From Paracamarosporium sp. OC-R06-R3 (taxonomy: Eukaryota > Ascomycota > Dothideomycetes > Pleosporales > Didymosphaeriaceae), in NCBI GenBank assembly GCA_019828545.1, contig JACVRA010000095.1, positions 189,305 through 253,304 of the forward strand: a DNA stretch of 64,000 nucleotides. Reading direction: 5' to 3'. The notes under the pieces were generated by a model. It did not search any database. It was not told where the DNA came from and was given only the letters and a program-made list of their open reading frames with translations. The position numbers and the translations under genes were made by a program. This document shows, piece by piece, positions 18,459 through 29,315 of this stretch (position 1 is its first letter; the number at the start of each line of letters is the position of its first letter).

Positions 18459-20763
18459 CTTGCACGCGCCACCTGCTGCTAGTGATGTCGCGCAATCCTT
18501 CAGATAAGAATGCAGAGGAGCTTAGAAATATGAACAACTGGATCGCAGCTGTATGAGAATGGACGGATGGAGCCGACGGCGGAAGGTCGAAGTATACGAA
18601 ACTGCCCGCTATGCATACAGTCGCGTCAAGCGCGGGTCTGGGAGGCCGCCGACTGTGCCGGAGCGGTCTTTCAAAGATACAGAGGCCACGAACACGGGAT
18701 CAGGGTCCAAAGTGACTAGGCGCGAGGATGGCAGAGGGGCGCTCCGGGTGCAAATGTCGCGATCGGCGCGACGTGCTCTGCTGCCGATGGCCGGCAGATG
18801 CCGGGGCTGATGTGCGACTGCGAGGTCTGCAGCAGTTCGGTCGCGCAATAGGGGGCGCGCGCGACGGAGATGGGGGGGACAGTCGTAGAGAGCGGGTTGG
18901 GTCCGGAGGTTGGGTGGTGTCGTGCGCTGTCGTCGCGCATCCGCCTGGGAGTGTTGGCAGTGGTGGGCACGGGCAGAGGCTGCAATGGCGCGGCGGTGCA
19001 CTCTGTCAGGCGCGTCGAAAGCGGCACTGCATGGGCGAGCGCGCGTGTTGCTGTGGCCGCTTGTCGGGCAGGGGAACGCGGGTAGTCGTCGACGATGGGA
19101 TGGGAGATGGAAGTGAGCGATGCAACAGCCTGACTGCAGATCCCGGCGGGCTTGCTTCGGGGGGGCCAGCCACCAGTGGAGTGATTGCGCTCAGTGCCGC
19201 ACCGGCTGCTGGACTCGACTTCGCGCCACTGGAACCGTAGAGACAAGCAGGGCCGCGCTGCACGCAAAGGAGGAGTATATCTGCGAAGACTGCAGCATTT
19301 ATCACGGCGTGTACCCGAAGCCCCTGGGCGGCTCAACGCACTCTTCCGGTGATGAGAGGCTGTCACGTGGGTCCCGACGCTAGTCCAAGTGCGATTAGCG
19401 GGTTTATTTTGGCGCGCTTCCGGCGAGCTTCAAATGTTTTCTCCCGCTTCTTCTTTTCTTTGCTCCAACACTCTTCTTTCGAAGTCTCACCACAACCGTC
19501 TATGGCATGGATTTGCTGATCGCTGCGTGAGATGGGTTGATCATCGCTTGGGCTTCATGCCCAGCACTTTGGGCTCTGCTCACTAACCAGGCTGCGCACA
19601 GCGACTTGTCTACCGGTACGTACAACCGACATGCACCTCCGATATTCACCTGATGAAATTTTTCAACTTCTTCTTTTCCCAACAGAGTCGACCTTGAAGA
19701 AATTTATGCTGTTCCGGGCGCCTCTCGCAGGGCGCCTGCTACTTGCCAGTACTTTCGCCTGATCTCTATACTCGCTCCTGGCTTATACAACATGTTTGTC
19801 AGAGACGTAGCTAACTGCTAAATAGATTACATGAAACTATGTCCGCCCCGGTGCCATAGTCACGACCCTTCGTCACTTCCGGTCGCCATGCTGTGCAGAA
19901 GAACTGAGCAAGATGCGGCATAGTTGGTTGCAGGCTGGCATAGACGCGAGAACGGTGGGCTGCAAAATACCCGTCTGCGCTTGGGACAGACGGTTGTGGA
20001 CCATCGTCTCCGAGAGTGAGCATTTGTGCACCAGGTCAGTCGCCTTGTCTCTCTTCTATTCCATTTTTCATGATGAAAACCGTTCCACATTCGCAGTTTC
20101 CACGCTAGCTGTCACTTGAACCCATCAACCGACAGTCGATGAGCGTTTAACCTTCCTTGGATGTCTGATTTCTATACTGAATCTGCACACTTTGCTGTTG
20201 TCTTGTGTCGAGGACGTTGCTAACAGCATGATAGATCTCGTAGATACTTGTAATGTTGTAATCGACGAATCGGTTGAGGGAAGTGCTCACGGGGATGATG
20301 GCAGACAATTGTCGTTACGTCGTAAAGTAGTTATATATTTGCCTAGATAAATAAAACAGTGTCACGAGTATATACCTCCAAGCTTGTTGTCGTGGTGTCG
20401 TGCTGCTGAAGCCTAAATGGACTTCAGAGAAACCCCACCATGTGTGGATATGCTGCATTCGTGATGTTGACATCAACCTTTCATCCGTGTCAATATCATG
20501 AAATCTCTAGTCTATAATTTAGTAGAGCTGAATGCTATACCGCTGCATGGCCGTTTTTCTGCACATGATAGATTCGATAGAGGCTAGCGCCCATGCGCCA
20601 AGACACCGATGATGCAGCTGTGCGAGGCAGGTGCGGCCAGTGGATCCAAGCTTCCTCCCACCAAGTGCAGCTCTACCTAGCACCACAAGCACCCTCGCTG
20701 CGACCGTCTTCCCTCCCAGAGCGTTGCACCTTTCGATCAACGTCGCTCTCTCCGACTGCCACC
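18459..20763. other. long intergenic region upstream of ptaB and the V-ATPase gene
   Basis: The 2.3-kb divergent interval has a GC-rich half (about 18590-19350) next to ptaB, with frames open on both strands and in several registers, and an AT-richer half (19380-20580). No frame has a recognisable domain. The GC-rich half is probably ptaB 5' untranslated/promoter sequence. Confidence 0.4.
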
Positions 20764-22640
20764 ATGGCTGACGTCGACCCCCGTATGATGAAGGTGTCGC
20801 CGCGGATACGGTACAACACCATCGGCGGCGTGAACGGGCCATTGGTTATTCTCGACAATGTGCGTAGCTCTGGAAGCTGGATGAGAGAAGCCCTAAGCTT
20901 ACGGATATGGTGGACAGGTCAAATTTCCCAAATACAACGAGATTGTGTCCTTGACACTGCCCGACGGCTCAGAGCGGTCTGGTCAGGTCTTGGAAGCTCG
21001 AGGTGAGTCTTTTTCATAACTGAAGCGCAACACAATCTGACACGAGGTATAGGCAACCGAGCCGTCGTTCAGGTACCGTTTGCAAAGCTCCCGCGCTCAG
21101 CATCATTTTAATTTCTCTAGGTTTTCGAGGGCACCTCCGGAATCGATGTCAAGAAGGTACATACGTCACCACACACACATAAGAGCGTATCTGACGGGGA
21201 CAGACCAAAGTCGAATTCACGGGCCACAGCTTAAAGCTCGGCGTGTCTGAGGACATGTTGGGTCGAATCTTCGATGGGTCAGGTAGAGCTATCGACAAGG
21301 GTCCCAAGGTGCTTGCAGAGGACTACCTCGATATCAACGGCAGCCCCATTAACCCCTACTCCCGAGTAAGGTGATTTACTCCGTTCACAAGATATAATGG
21401 CTTATGTGACATAGGTCTACCCTGAAGAAATGATCTCCACTGGTATCTCTGCCATTGACACCATGAACTCCATCGCCCGTGGCCAGAAGATTCCCATCTT
21501 CTCCGCTTCCGGTCTACCGCATAACGAAATCGCTGCTCAGATTTGCCGACAAGCTGGCTTAGTTGGAAAGCCTACAAAGGACGTACACGATGGACACGAG
21601 GAAAACTTCTCTATTGTCTTTGGTGCCATGGGTGTGAACTTGGAGACAAGTCGCTTCTTCACACGAGATTTCGAGGAGAACGGCAGTATGGAGCGTGTCA
21701 CCTTGTTCCTCAACTTGGCTAATGACCCTACGTAAGTAATCTTCCATCTGATGCAAAGATGTAGCTAAATTCTTGTAGTATCGAGCGTATCATTACTCCT
21801 CGTCTCGCCCTGACCACGGCTGAATACTACGCTTACCAGCTCGAGAAACACGTCTTGGTCATTTTGACTGACTTGTCTTCATACTGCGATGCTCTTCGTG
21901 AGGTCTCCGCCGCCCGAGAAGAAGTCCCCGGTCGTCGTGGTTACCCAGGTTACATGTACACGGATTTGTCGACAATTTATGAGCGCGCAGGACGTGTCGA
22001 GGGACGAAACGGATCTATCACCCAGATTCCTATCTTGACTATGCCTAACGATGGTAAACCATCTCACATCTACACAAATTTGCGCTAACTGTCCATAGAT
22101 ATCACCCATCCCATTCCCGATTTGACTGGCTACATTACCGAAGGCCAGATCTTCATTGACCGTCAGCTCGACAACAAGGGTATCTACCCACCCATCAACG
22201 TCCTCCCCTCGCTCTCTCGTCTCATGAAGTCCGCCATCGGCGAGGGTCGTACCCGAAAAGATCACGGCGACGTGTCCAACCAGCTCTACGCCAAGTACGC
22301 CATCGGTCGTGACGCCGCCGCCATGAAGGCAGTCGTCGGTGAGGAGGCCCTGTCCTCCGAAGATAAACTCTCCCTCGAGTTCCTCGACAAGTTCGAACGC
22401 ACCTTCATTGCACAATCCGCCTACGAGTCCCGCTCCATCTACGAATCGCTAGATCTTGCCTGGTCGCTCCTCCGTATCTACCCCAAGGAGCTCCTCAACC
22501 GTATCCCGGCCAAGGTGCTCGACCAGTACTATGCTAGGAGCCGGGAACGGGAGAACGAGAGGAAGAAGAAGGGGAACAAGGATACGAGGGATAACTCGGG
22601 AGAGCAGCAGCAGGATGGCGAGAACTTGATTGATGTATAG
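20764..22640 (+). CDS. VMA2: V-type proton ATPase subunit B
   Basis: Non-catalytic nucleotide-binding B subunit of the V1 head of the vacuolar proton pump, 510 residues. Eight exons: 20764-20859, 20918-21002, 21053-21072, 21121-21156, 21204-21365, 21415-21731, 21779-22053 and 22099-22640. All junctions keep phase, including a 20-nt exon encoding GNRAVVQ and a 36-nt exon. The signature stretch [20 protein letters not shown] and [16 protein letters not shown] are near-invariant in the family. A charged, Lys/Glu/Gln-rich tail of about 30 residues ends the protein. Introns crowd the 5' half, while the last exon alone codes for a third of the protein. Confidence 0.97.
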
Positions 22641-23580
22641 AGGCAGAGGTGTATGCGCGTAGGAAATGCTGAGTTGGTGGCGCGCGCAAATAGATTATGA
22701 TAGGCATTTGCGGTTGTGCTTTGAGTGTACTGAGTATATAGCAACTTTGAATTGTTCGATTGATTTCGTGTCTCCTCGAATGTGGGTGTGTGATAGTCTG
22801 TGGATGTGGGGGTGTAGGGCTTTCGTTGGGGTTGTGTTGTAGAGCTTGATGACTTAGTGATGGATGTATGACTGGTATTCTTCTTAGGGCTGTGCTGACT
22901 GATTTGTAACAAGTCACTCTATTCCCGAAAACTTATCTACTGAATGATGACTCTAGTAGGACGTGGGTTGAAAGAACAGATTGAGAGGATATAAATGCTT
23001 AGGGTTTATTTCAGTGCCGGCTAAGCTGGGTGGTGCGAAATGGTACGACTAGGCGGTCACATAACGAAGTGGAGAAAGAGGGTGAGGATTTGTTGGGTTT
23101 ATGTTTTGTGCTGCTATCTATTTTGTAGATTGTTGTTTAAGGAGATATAGATACAGAGGAGATCAGTGTGGACGCCATCACAGCGAGTACAAAGGAGATA
23201 TAGTACGAGACTATCGGAACGTTTCATAAGTAGCTGATCGTGATCTCCATTATAAAGACGTGGTTTTCGATGTCTTCTGAGTTCATGTGGTCTACGTAGG
23301 TGGACAGGGGATTGAAAGAGAGGGTGCAAAGAATGGTTTTGCGCTTGTAAGATGATGAGCAGTGTTGTATGGCCAAGGTGTGAACGTTCTCGGTGTCTGC
23401 TCCGTTGCTAGATCACCCGCCTGGTGCTATTTTCGCAAGTTTCAAGGGAAGCATTTAGGTCTGTATTTTGTGTCGAGCGTAAGAACGTGACGTCGACTTC
23501 GGCTTCGTTTATAGCAGAATCAAGATCGAGTAGAGTATCGGAGGAGTCGTCGTACGACCCGCGAGAGACACGGACGGTCA
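22641..23580. other. intergenic region
   Basis: This is the convergent gap between the V-ATPase gene and the kinase gene. No supportable gene or repeat is seen. Confidence 0.5.
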
Positions 23581-25518
23581 TTATTCAACTTCGTCGGAAG
23601 GCTCCGGGAATACTTCCAGCGTCTTATTACTAGAAAATGTCGGTGGGCTAGGCGGGCCACTGTAAACAATGTAGGGCTCCGGTTCTCTATCACAACACCC
23701 CCTCGGCCGAATGGTCTTCCTGAAATCACGATCACGATTTCCGAAGATCTCTAAGATATCGCGTGCCGTAGGACGCTCTGCGGGATCCACGGATAGCATC
23801 GGTTGGAAAACCTCGTGTATTATAGACTCGGCCGTGAAGATTTCTGGTACAATCGCCTTCAACCATACATTAACCTTCTCTAGGTTTTTGTGAAACGACT
23901 TGTCATTATCTTCGTTCTGGCGGAACTCTGCAAATTTAGCCAATCCTTTATTAGCGATGACGGTCAGCATTTCAGTGTAGACGCAGCCAAGAGAGAAAAT
24001 ATCAGCAGATCGACCTCTTGATTCATATTCGTAGACTTCTGGGGCACAGTACTTGGGAGTCATTGACGTTGGACCATCCGTCTGGCTATGACCTTGGTTA
24101 GAGAAAGATCGTGATAAACCGAAGTCTGAAAGGTAGATTTGCCAAGGCATCCATCCATCGTTCCTGTTTTGTTTGACCAAAATATTCCGTGGTTTGATGT
24201 CCATGTGCTTTGTGAAATTTTGATGCACGCATTCTACTGCTGATGCAAGGCAGTAGAACGCGCGACCCAAGAAGCTTGTGCGAGCCAAATACTCTAAAAG
24301 ATGCCGTTGAGTTCCTATCACATCCTCTGTATCCTCTAAGAAAGTCCCAAGATGACAGTCAGCAGCGGGATACATAAGGAGTGAGAAGTCGCGTCCCTGC
24401 AGATATGTACCGACCAACTGGACGATATGAAAGTGTCGGAGGTTTTGTAAATGAGATACTTCCTGCAGGACGTTATTTTGACCCCAAGATCCTTTGCATC
24501 TCATGGTTTTTCTTGCTAACGCTACTCGACGACAACGTACCATCTCCACGCGTGCTGTTGCTGATGCGCCAAGATGTGAGATGATTTCAAGTGGGACCTT
24601 CTCGTCTGCTTGATATCCCACGTGTTGACCTTTTCCAGACCAATTGAGTTCTTTGTCGAAAGGTTGAATAAGTTCTCTTTCTTTCAGTTCGGCCTGATAT
24701 TCGATGCGTAGCTTTTCTAATGGTCTCTTCTGAGAAAAAAGGCGTGGCTCGTCAACTTCCATGATTGTTTCAATCCTGGAAGAACTCCCATCTACGAAAG
24801 CTGGACTGTTGTACGTAGACCGGGCCGTCATGAACGAAGCAGGACTGCTAGCAGTTATGAATGATGCCGGTGAGCTAAAATTCGACGACGGAGAAAGTGC
24901 ATGACTTTGAACCAGAGTTCGTGGAACTGGAGATACGAAATTTGATGGCTCAATCTCCTGTGACCATTTGGGATGAACATATACCCCAACCATCACCCCC
25001 TTCAAATAGAATTTTTCTGGTCTTATCTGTTCTCTCTGACCTTGATAACTCCATTTTGGGTCCCCAATACCCCAATATATTAACTCGGCTACAAGCTTTA
25101 TATCATCCTGCTGGCTTGACGGATCGTCGATCCAGCACGTTGTACCGCATAGGCTTTTGATCTGGTAAGTTTCCATGAAACTTCGACAGGGGATTGAGCT
25201 CTCTGAACGCGATACAAATATCTCAGCTATTTCATCCATGACAGATGCGAAAGGAATCTTGATTTGGACAGATTTTGAGCCATCAATTTGGCTAATCCCC
25301 CAGTAATAGTCTCTTTCGACGAATTTTGGGGAATCTTGCGGTTGTAGAGTTTTTACTATCGGGACAGACTCATCATTCGGTTCACACGTCATGTCCACTT
25401 CTAAGTCTACGGACTCAATATCAGTGTCACGATCCTTAGGCTCCTTGGAACTGCGGCTGGTATTTAAGACCACGACTGAACGGTCTCTGATATGTCCAAA
25501 GTCCACAACAGCATCCAT
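23581..25518 (-). CDS. serine/threonine protein kinase with a novel N-terminal region
   Basis: A 645-residue single-exon protein. The kinase domain spans about 315-600: a weak glycine loop (LGASATARVEMV), VALARK with the likely ATP-anchoring Lys, the catalytic loop HMDIKPRNIL with Asp440, SDFGLS with Asp465, and CAPEVY. All essential residues are present, so it should be active. The Arg before the catalytic Asp is replaced by Met, making it a non-RD kinase. The first 300 residues include YYWGISQIDGSKSVQIKIPF and match no domain I know; a Ser-rich linker joins the halves. It belongs to the loosely defined fungal kinases of unknown pathway. No neighbour suggests a role. Confidence 0.85.
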   Translation of the reverse strand: MDAVVDFGHIRDRSVVVLNTSRSSKEPKDRDTDIESVDLEVDMTCEPNDESVPIVKTLQPQDSPKFVERDYYWGISQIDGSKSVQIKIPFASVMDEIAEIFVSRSESSIPCRSFMETYQIKSLCGTTCWIDDPSSQQDDIKLVAELIYWGIGDPKWSYQGQREQIRPEKFYLKGVMVGVYVHPKWSQEIEPSNFVSPVPRTLVQSHALSPSSNFSSPASFITASSPASFMTARSTYNSPAFVDGSSSRIETIMEVDEPRLFSQKRPLEKLRIEYQAELKERELIQPFDKELNWSGKGQHVGYQADEKVPLEIISHLGASATARVEMVRCRRVALARKTMRCKGSWGQNNVLQEVSHLQNLRHFHIVQLVGTYLQGRDFSLLMYPAADCHLGTFLEDTEDVIGTQRHLLEYLARTSFLGRAFYCLASAVECVHQNFTKHMDIKPRNILVKQNRNDGWMPWQIYLSDFGLSRSFSNQGHSQTDGPTSMTPKYCAPEVYEYESRGRSADIFSLGCVYTEMLTVIANKGLAKFAEFRQNEDNDKSFHKNLEKVNVWLKAIVPEIFTAESIIHEVFQPMLSVDPAERPTARDILEIFGNRDRDFRKTIRPRGCCDREPEPYIVYSGPPSPPTFSSNKTLEVFPEPSDEVE

Positions 25519-26271
25519 GGCGGCGAAGTATCTCCCAAAAAATACTGAGAGTGCGAATATTGGCTAGTCGTTTTTCTGTATGACAGACATCGGCTTGTTT
25601 CGTCCTCAAGTAGGCTGGCTGGATCGGTGTATGCCTGTTAGTTCCGCCCGAGATCGTTGCCTGTCCAAAGAGCGCTTTCACATCCGCAAAGTACCAGCAC
25701 AGCTAATGGAATATATCCAGAAGGTAACAATATTCGATGGTGAACAAGAGGAGCTGAAGTTGGAGGCACAGCCTCGCTTCCCTGCACCTTCCACTTCCAT
25801 CGCTCCTGCATAACACGTGAGCACGCAAGCGGGCCAATTACATCGCCGCGACGTCACACGGCCTTTATTTTCCTAGGTACTCCTTTAGATGGAGTACTCA
25901 TATTGTAGATTAGAAGTCGCCTAATCAACCTGATCAGGCAGTAATAAGTAGTAAAACTGAGACAAGCTATACGAAGCCAAATAGAACCATTACCAACAAC
26001 ATCGTTCTTAGCATATAAGCCACTCGTACACCTCCATGTTGAATCAAGCCTTATTGAAAGACCAACACCTAATTTGCGACACGACTAGTTTATGCACAGA
26101 ATTTTGAAATTGCACTTTCTATATGTACCGAGGCGACGCTCAATCTACCACAATTCGGCCCCAGAGTAAATTTGTATAAGAACGACGCTTCTACATATTT
26201 AATCAAAGTTCCTCGAACATTCCTATGTCGAATAGCTCAAAATTGGCATGAACAATACCACTCGTTGGTAT
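25519..26271. other. intergenic region
   Basis: It contains the kinase promoter and the 3' flank of the transporter gene. The part from 25860 is AT-rich. No gene is seen. Confidence 0.5.
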
Positions 26272-28298
26272 CTAGTGAGCAAAGCGGAAATCAAGTCTGT
26301 GAAAAATTAGCTTAGAACGACCGAGAAGAAAGAAGGGAAAACGTACCTCTTATTCCCCTTATCCTCGGTAGTTTCCAAATACGTCTCCTTCTCCTCCTTA
26401 CTCATCCCACTCCAAACCCTCTCCCTCCTCTTATTAACATAAACATAATAAAACTTCGCGCCTACAAACAAAAACAAATTCATCACTGTAATCCCAATAA
26501 GCACCTTATTACCCCTCCTATACAACGGCTTGTCATCATCGCGATAAATATTCTGGCTAATCATGCTAGACGCTTGAACGCTCATATTGTACAATGCGGA
26601 CGCGACGGTGCGGGTGCGCACCGTGCCTGCGTTGCGAGACGTGATGGCTACGATGATGGCGTGGACGTAGGGATGTCCGACCATGAGGGTGGAAACGGCC
26701 CAGCGAGCCCAGGGGGAGGCGTCTTTCCTGAGGACCTCGAGGGTTATGAGGAGCGGGAGGACCCAGAGTTGGGAGCAGAGGCCGATGAGGAAGCGTTGGT
26801 TTATTTTCTCGGAGAGCCAGGTCCAGAAGAGGAGTTGGAAGATGAAGAGGACGTAGGCGGGGATCTGGGCGGGTTAGCTGGGTTGAAAGGCAGCTTGTGG
26901 AAGACAGCTTACGGTGAGTAAGTTCGTTTCGAAAGTGCCAAAGCCGAGGGATTTCAGATTGAGCGTGAGGTAGGAAGTCATTGGTTGAGTGGGTATTAGC
27001 CAGGTTAGACCAAGTGCGAAAACGGGCCACATGTGGTAGTCTTTGAGGCACTCCCACAGCATTTTCGGGGACAAAGCTTGTCGGTTGTGCATGTCACCCT
27101 TGGACGGATCGTCGCGAAGAATGCGGTTCACCACTGTGCTTGGTTAGAAAATTGTTGCGACGATACCTGCCTGAGCACCTACTGATCTTCTCTTCCCGCT
27201 CGTTGAACCATCCGTCCTTGCCACGGAATTTGCTGGCCGTTTGAGTTGGAGAAGGAGGAAGGTAGAAGTAGGAGATGATGCCGATGAGACCAGTCAACAT
27301 TCCTTCAAGTGCGAAAAGCCATCGCTGACTTGGTGTTAGTACCCCTAGAATGTATGAAATAGAGGCTACTCACCCATCCTGCCATGTCATTGTGTCCGCG
27401 CAACCTGAGAATACCGAAGGCGAAGAAGGCCGAGATAATCTGTGTCGACTGATACGAAACCCAAAACCACGAGAGTCGCGCTGGCAGTTCCAAGCCGGTA
27501 TAAAAGTACGAGAGGTATAGAATGTTATCAGGCTGTGGAGATTAGCGCACGTCCATTCGATCAGGTCGCGTACTTACGATGAAGCCTCCTTCGATGAGAC
27601 CCAAGAGTGCGCGGCACGCAAAGAATGATTTGCGTCCACTCAAGAAAGCTTGCATGCTAGCGACCAGACTCCAAGACACCCTACCAAGCTGTTAATCGAG
27701 AGCTTTTTCCGAACCCTGCATGCTTACATCTGAATTGCTGTTGACCGTTAGCGAATGTTACACATCGTGCTTTTTGCGAAACTTACGAATCCAGTTGTCA
27801 GGACCAAGCTTCTTGCTGATGAGTTGTGAAGGAAGTTCAGCAGCCAAAAAAGAGCCAAGGAAAATAGTCTGCCCGTAATTGTAATCATTGGTGTTCATTT
27901 TGAGGTCTTTCAAAAAGTTGTCTGACAAGGCTTGACTGATGTTGCCTCGATCTAATTGAAGTGCGAAGAACATCAAGCAGACCCAGGTACAGATTCTCTT
28001 GTCGATCTACGTAGAAAGTTAACGTTGCGCACCCAAGGCCATGGTAAGCGCTTCATCTCACCTTCCGGACAACTCTCCGCTCTTCTTGCGGTTCCCACTC
28101 AAAGTCGGGGTCATATCGATGGTGGCCCTCGTAACGCTCAATTGGCTTGTAAAGCCTCGCCTTGAGCCCACTGCCGCTGAACGTAGCGCCCGTGGTGTGC
28201 AGTTCAGTCTCGCTGGAGCTGGCACTGCTCAAATCGGACTTGGCAACATCAGGAACCACCGCTATGGGCGGTGCCGCGGTAAGAGGTGATTTGGTCAT
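26272..28298 (-). CDS. major facilitator transporter, anion:cation symporter (ACS/Dal5) family
   Basis: A 544-residue twelve-helix permease. Nine exons: 28062-28298, 27787-28006, 27728-27737, 27578-27680, 27374-27532, 27183-27324, 26913-27133, 26347-26864 and 26272-26296; every junction keeps phase. One exon is only 10 nt and the last codes just LDFRFAH and the stop. Family marks are [53 protein letters not shown] and the ending [14 protein letters not shown] members import allantoate, nicotinate, pantothenate, biotin precursors or, in yeast Soa1, sulfonates. The divergent neighbour is a taurine/sulfonate dioxygenase, so sulfonate uptake is the best guess. The ATG at 28298 is the first available in frame. 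Confidence 0.93.
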
Positions 28299-29315
28299 GC
28301 TGATCCAGGCACCCGGAAGGCTGTAGGTTTGCAAGACGAGTAGCAGGTCATGTATTCCATGCAGCTACAGAAATTATATAGTTTCCATCACCTTGCAGCA
28401 CGGTGCGTGGGGCGAATAAAGATCTTTCGATCCCGACATCCAGCGGCCGGGACGTGCCCATGCAGCTGGGGCGCATGGCGTAACAGTGCTTGCTGCTACG
28501 CAGTGAGGCTTGATTCTGGAAACAAGCCACCAGCGAGTGCGCCTCCAAAAGCACCTCCTTGGCGGGCCCAGGCGAGCGGATTGACGCTTCTCGAAATTTT
28601 ATATTAGACCGAGAGAGCCCAAATGCCTCCGAAGCACGCAAGTTGCGAGGCTGATGGTGATTTGGGGGTGCGGGTCGACGCCGCGACGCCTTAGGTTCTG
28701 GTGTTGTGGTAGGTTGATGGGGGAATTGCGTGATTGGCCCTGGGCCTAACGACATAGACAACAAGCAAACTCCCTCAAGCCACCCACGGCGGGCGGGGAA
28801 CCAGGCCAGATTAAGCGGGTTTTTTGACCGTGTCTCATCAGGGAGTAGTAAAAAATGGGGGTTGTAGCAAGGTCGCCACTCGTGAGCTTTAGCTCCCCCG
28901 AGATCTGCCCTTGATACAAATGACACAATTCATGCATGCTTGATGCAATTCAGCCATCCTCTGATTGAGCCATCGTATCGCCCAAGTCCGCGGGCGGCGA
29001 CGCTTCAAGCCACTCTGCTCTGCTCTTGCGATGTCGCTCTTCTCTTATACGGCGTCTCTGGCTTGGCCTTGCCGTTGACGCAGCTACCGACAGCCGTTTG
29101 CGATCCGAAATCAGATCATCAGGTCACAATGAGGGGTCGTCGTGCTAGCGATTAATCATAGTGCCACTATTCCCGATGGAACAAACGGATTATCTGTAGT
29201 AGTGCGGAGAACGTTATCTGGCGCTGATATATAACGCAGCGTATCCTCTGTTGTTGGGTTCTGAGTTCAAGAGTAAGCTTGATCTACTCGTCACGCCAAA
29301 ATCGTAACTTGCATC
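28299..29315. promoter_or_regulatory. shared divergent upstream region of transporter and dioxygenase
   Basis: A 1.0-kb gap with no gene. A TATATAA box at about 29229 lies some 85 bp before the dioxygenase start, and TTATCT (AGATAA on the minus strand, a GATA-type site) is at about 29213. Joint regulation of the pair is inferred from layout only. Confidence 0.4.

Noticed and set aside
18716..19366. Frames of 170-216 codons upstream of ptaB on both strands
   Set aside because: Open in several registers at once in GC-rich DNA, with Arg/Ser/Pro-biased composition and no conserved motif.
28348..28926. A 192-codon minus-strand frame between the transporter and dioxygenase
   Set aside because: It begins with no good start context, lies in the shared promoter region and shows no family features.
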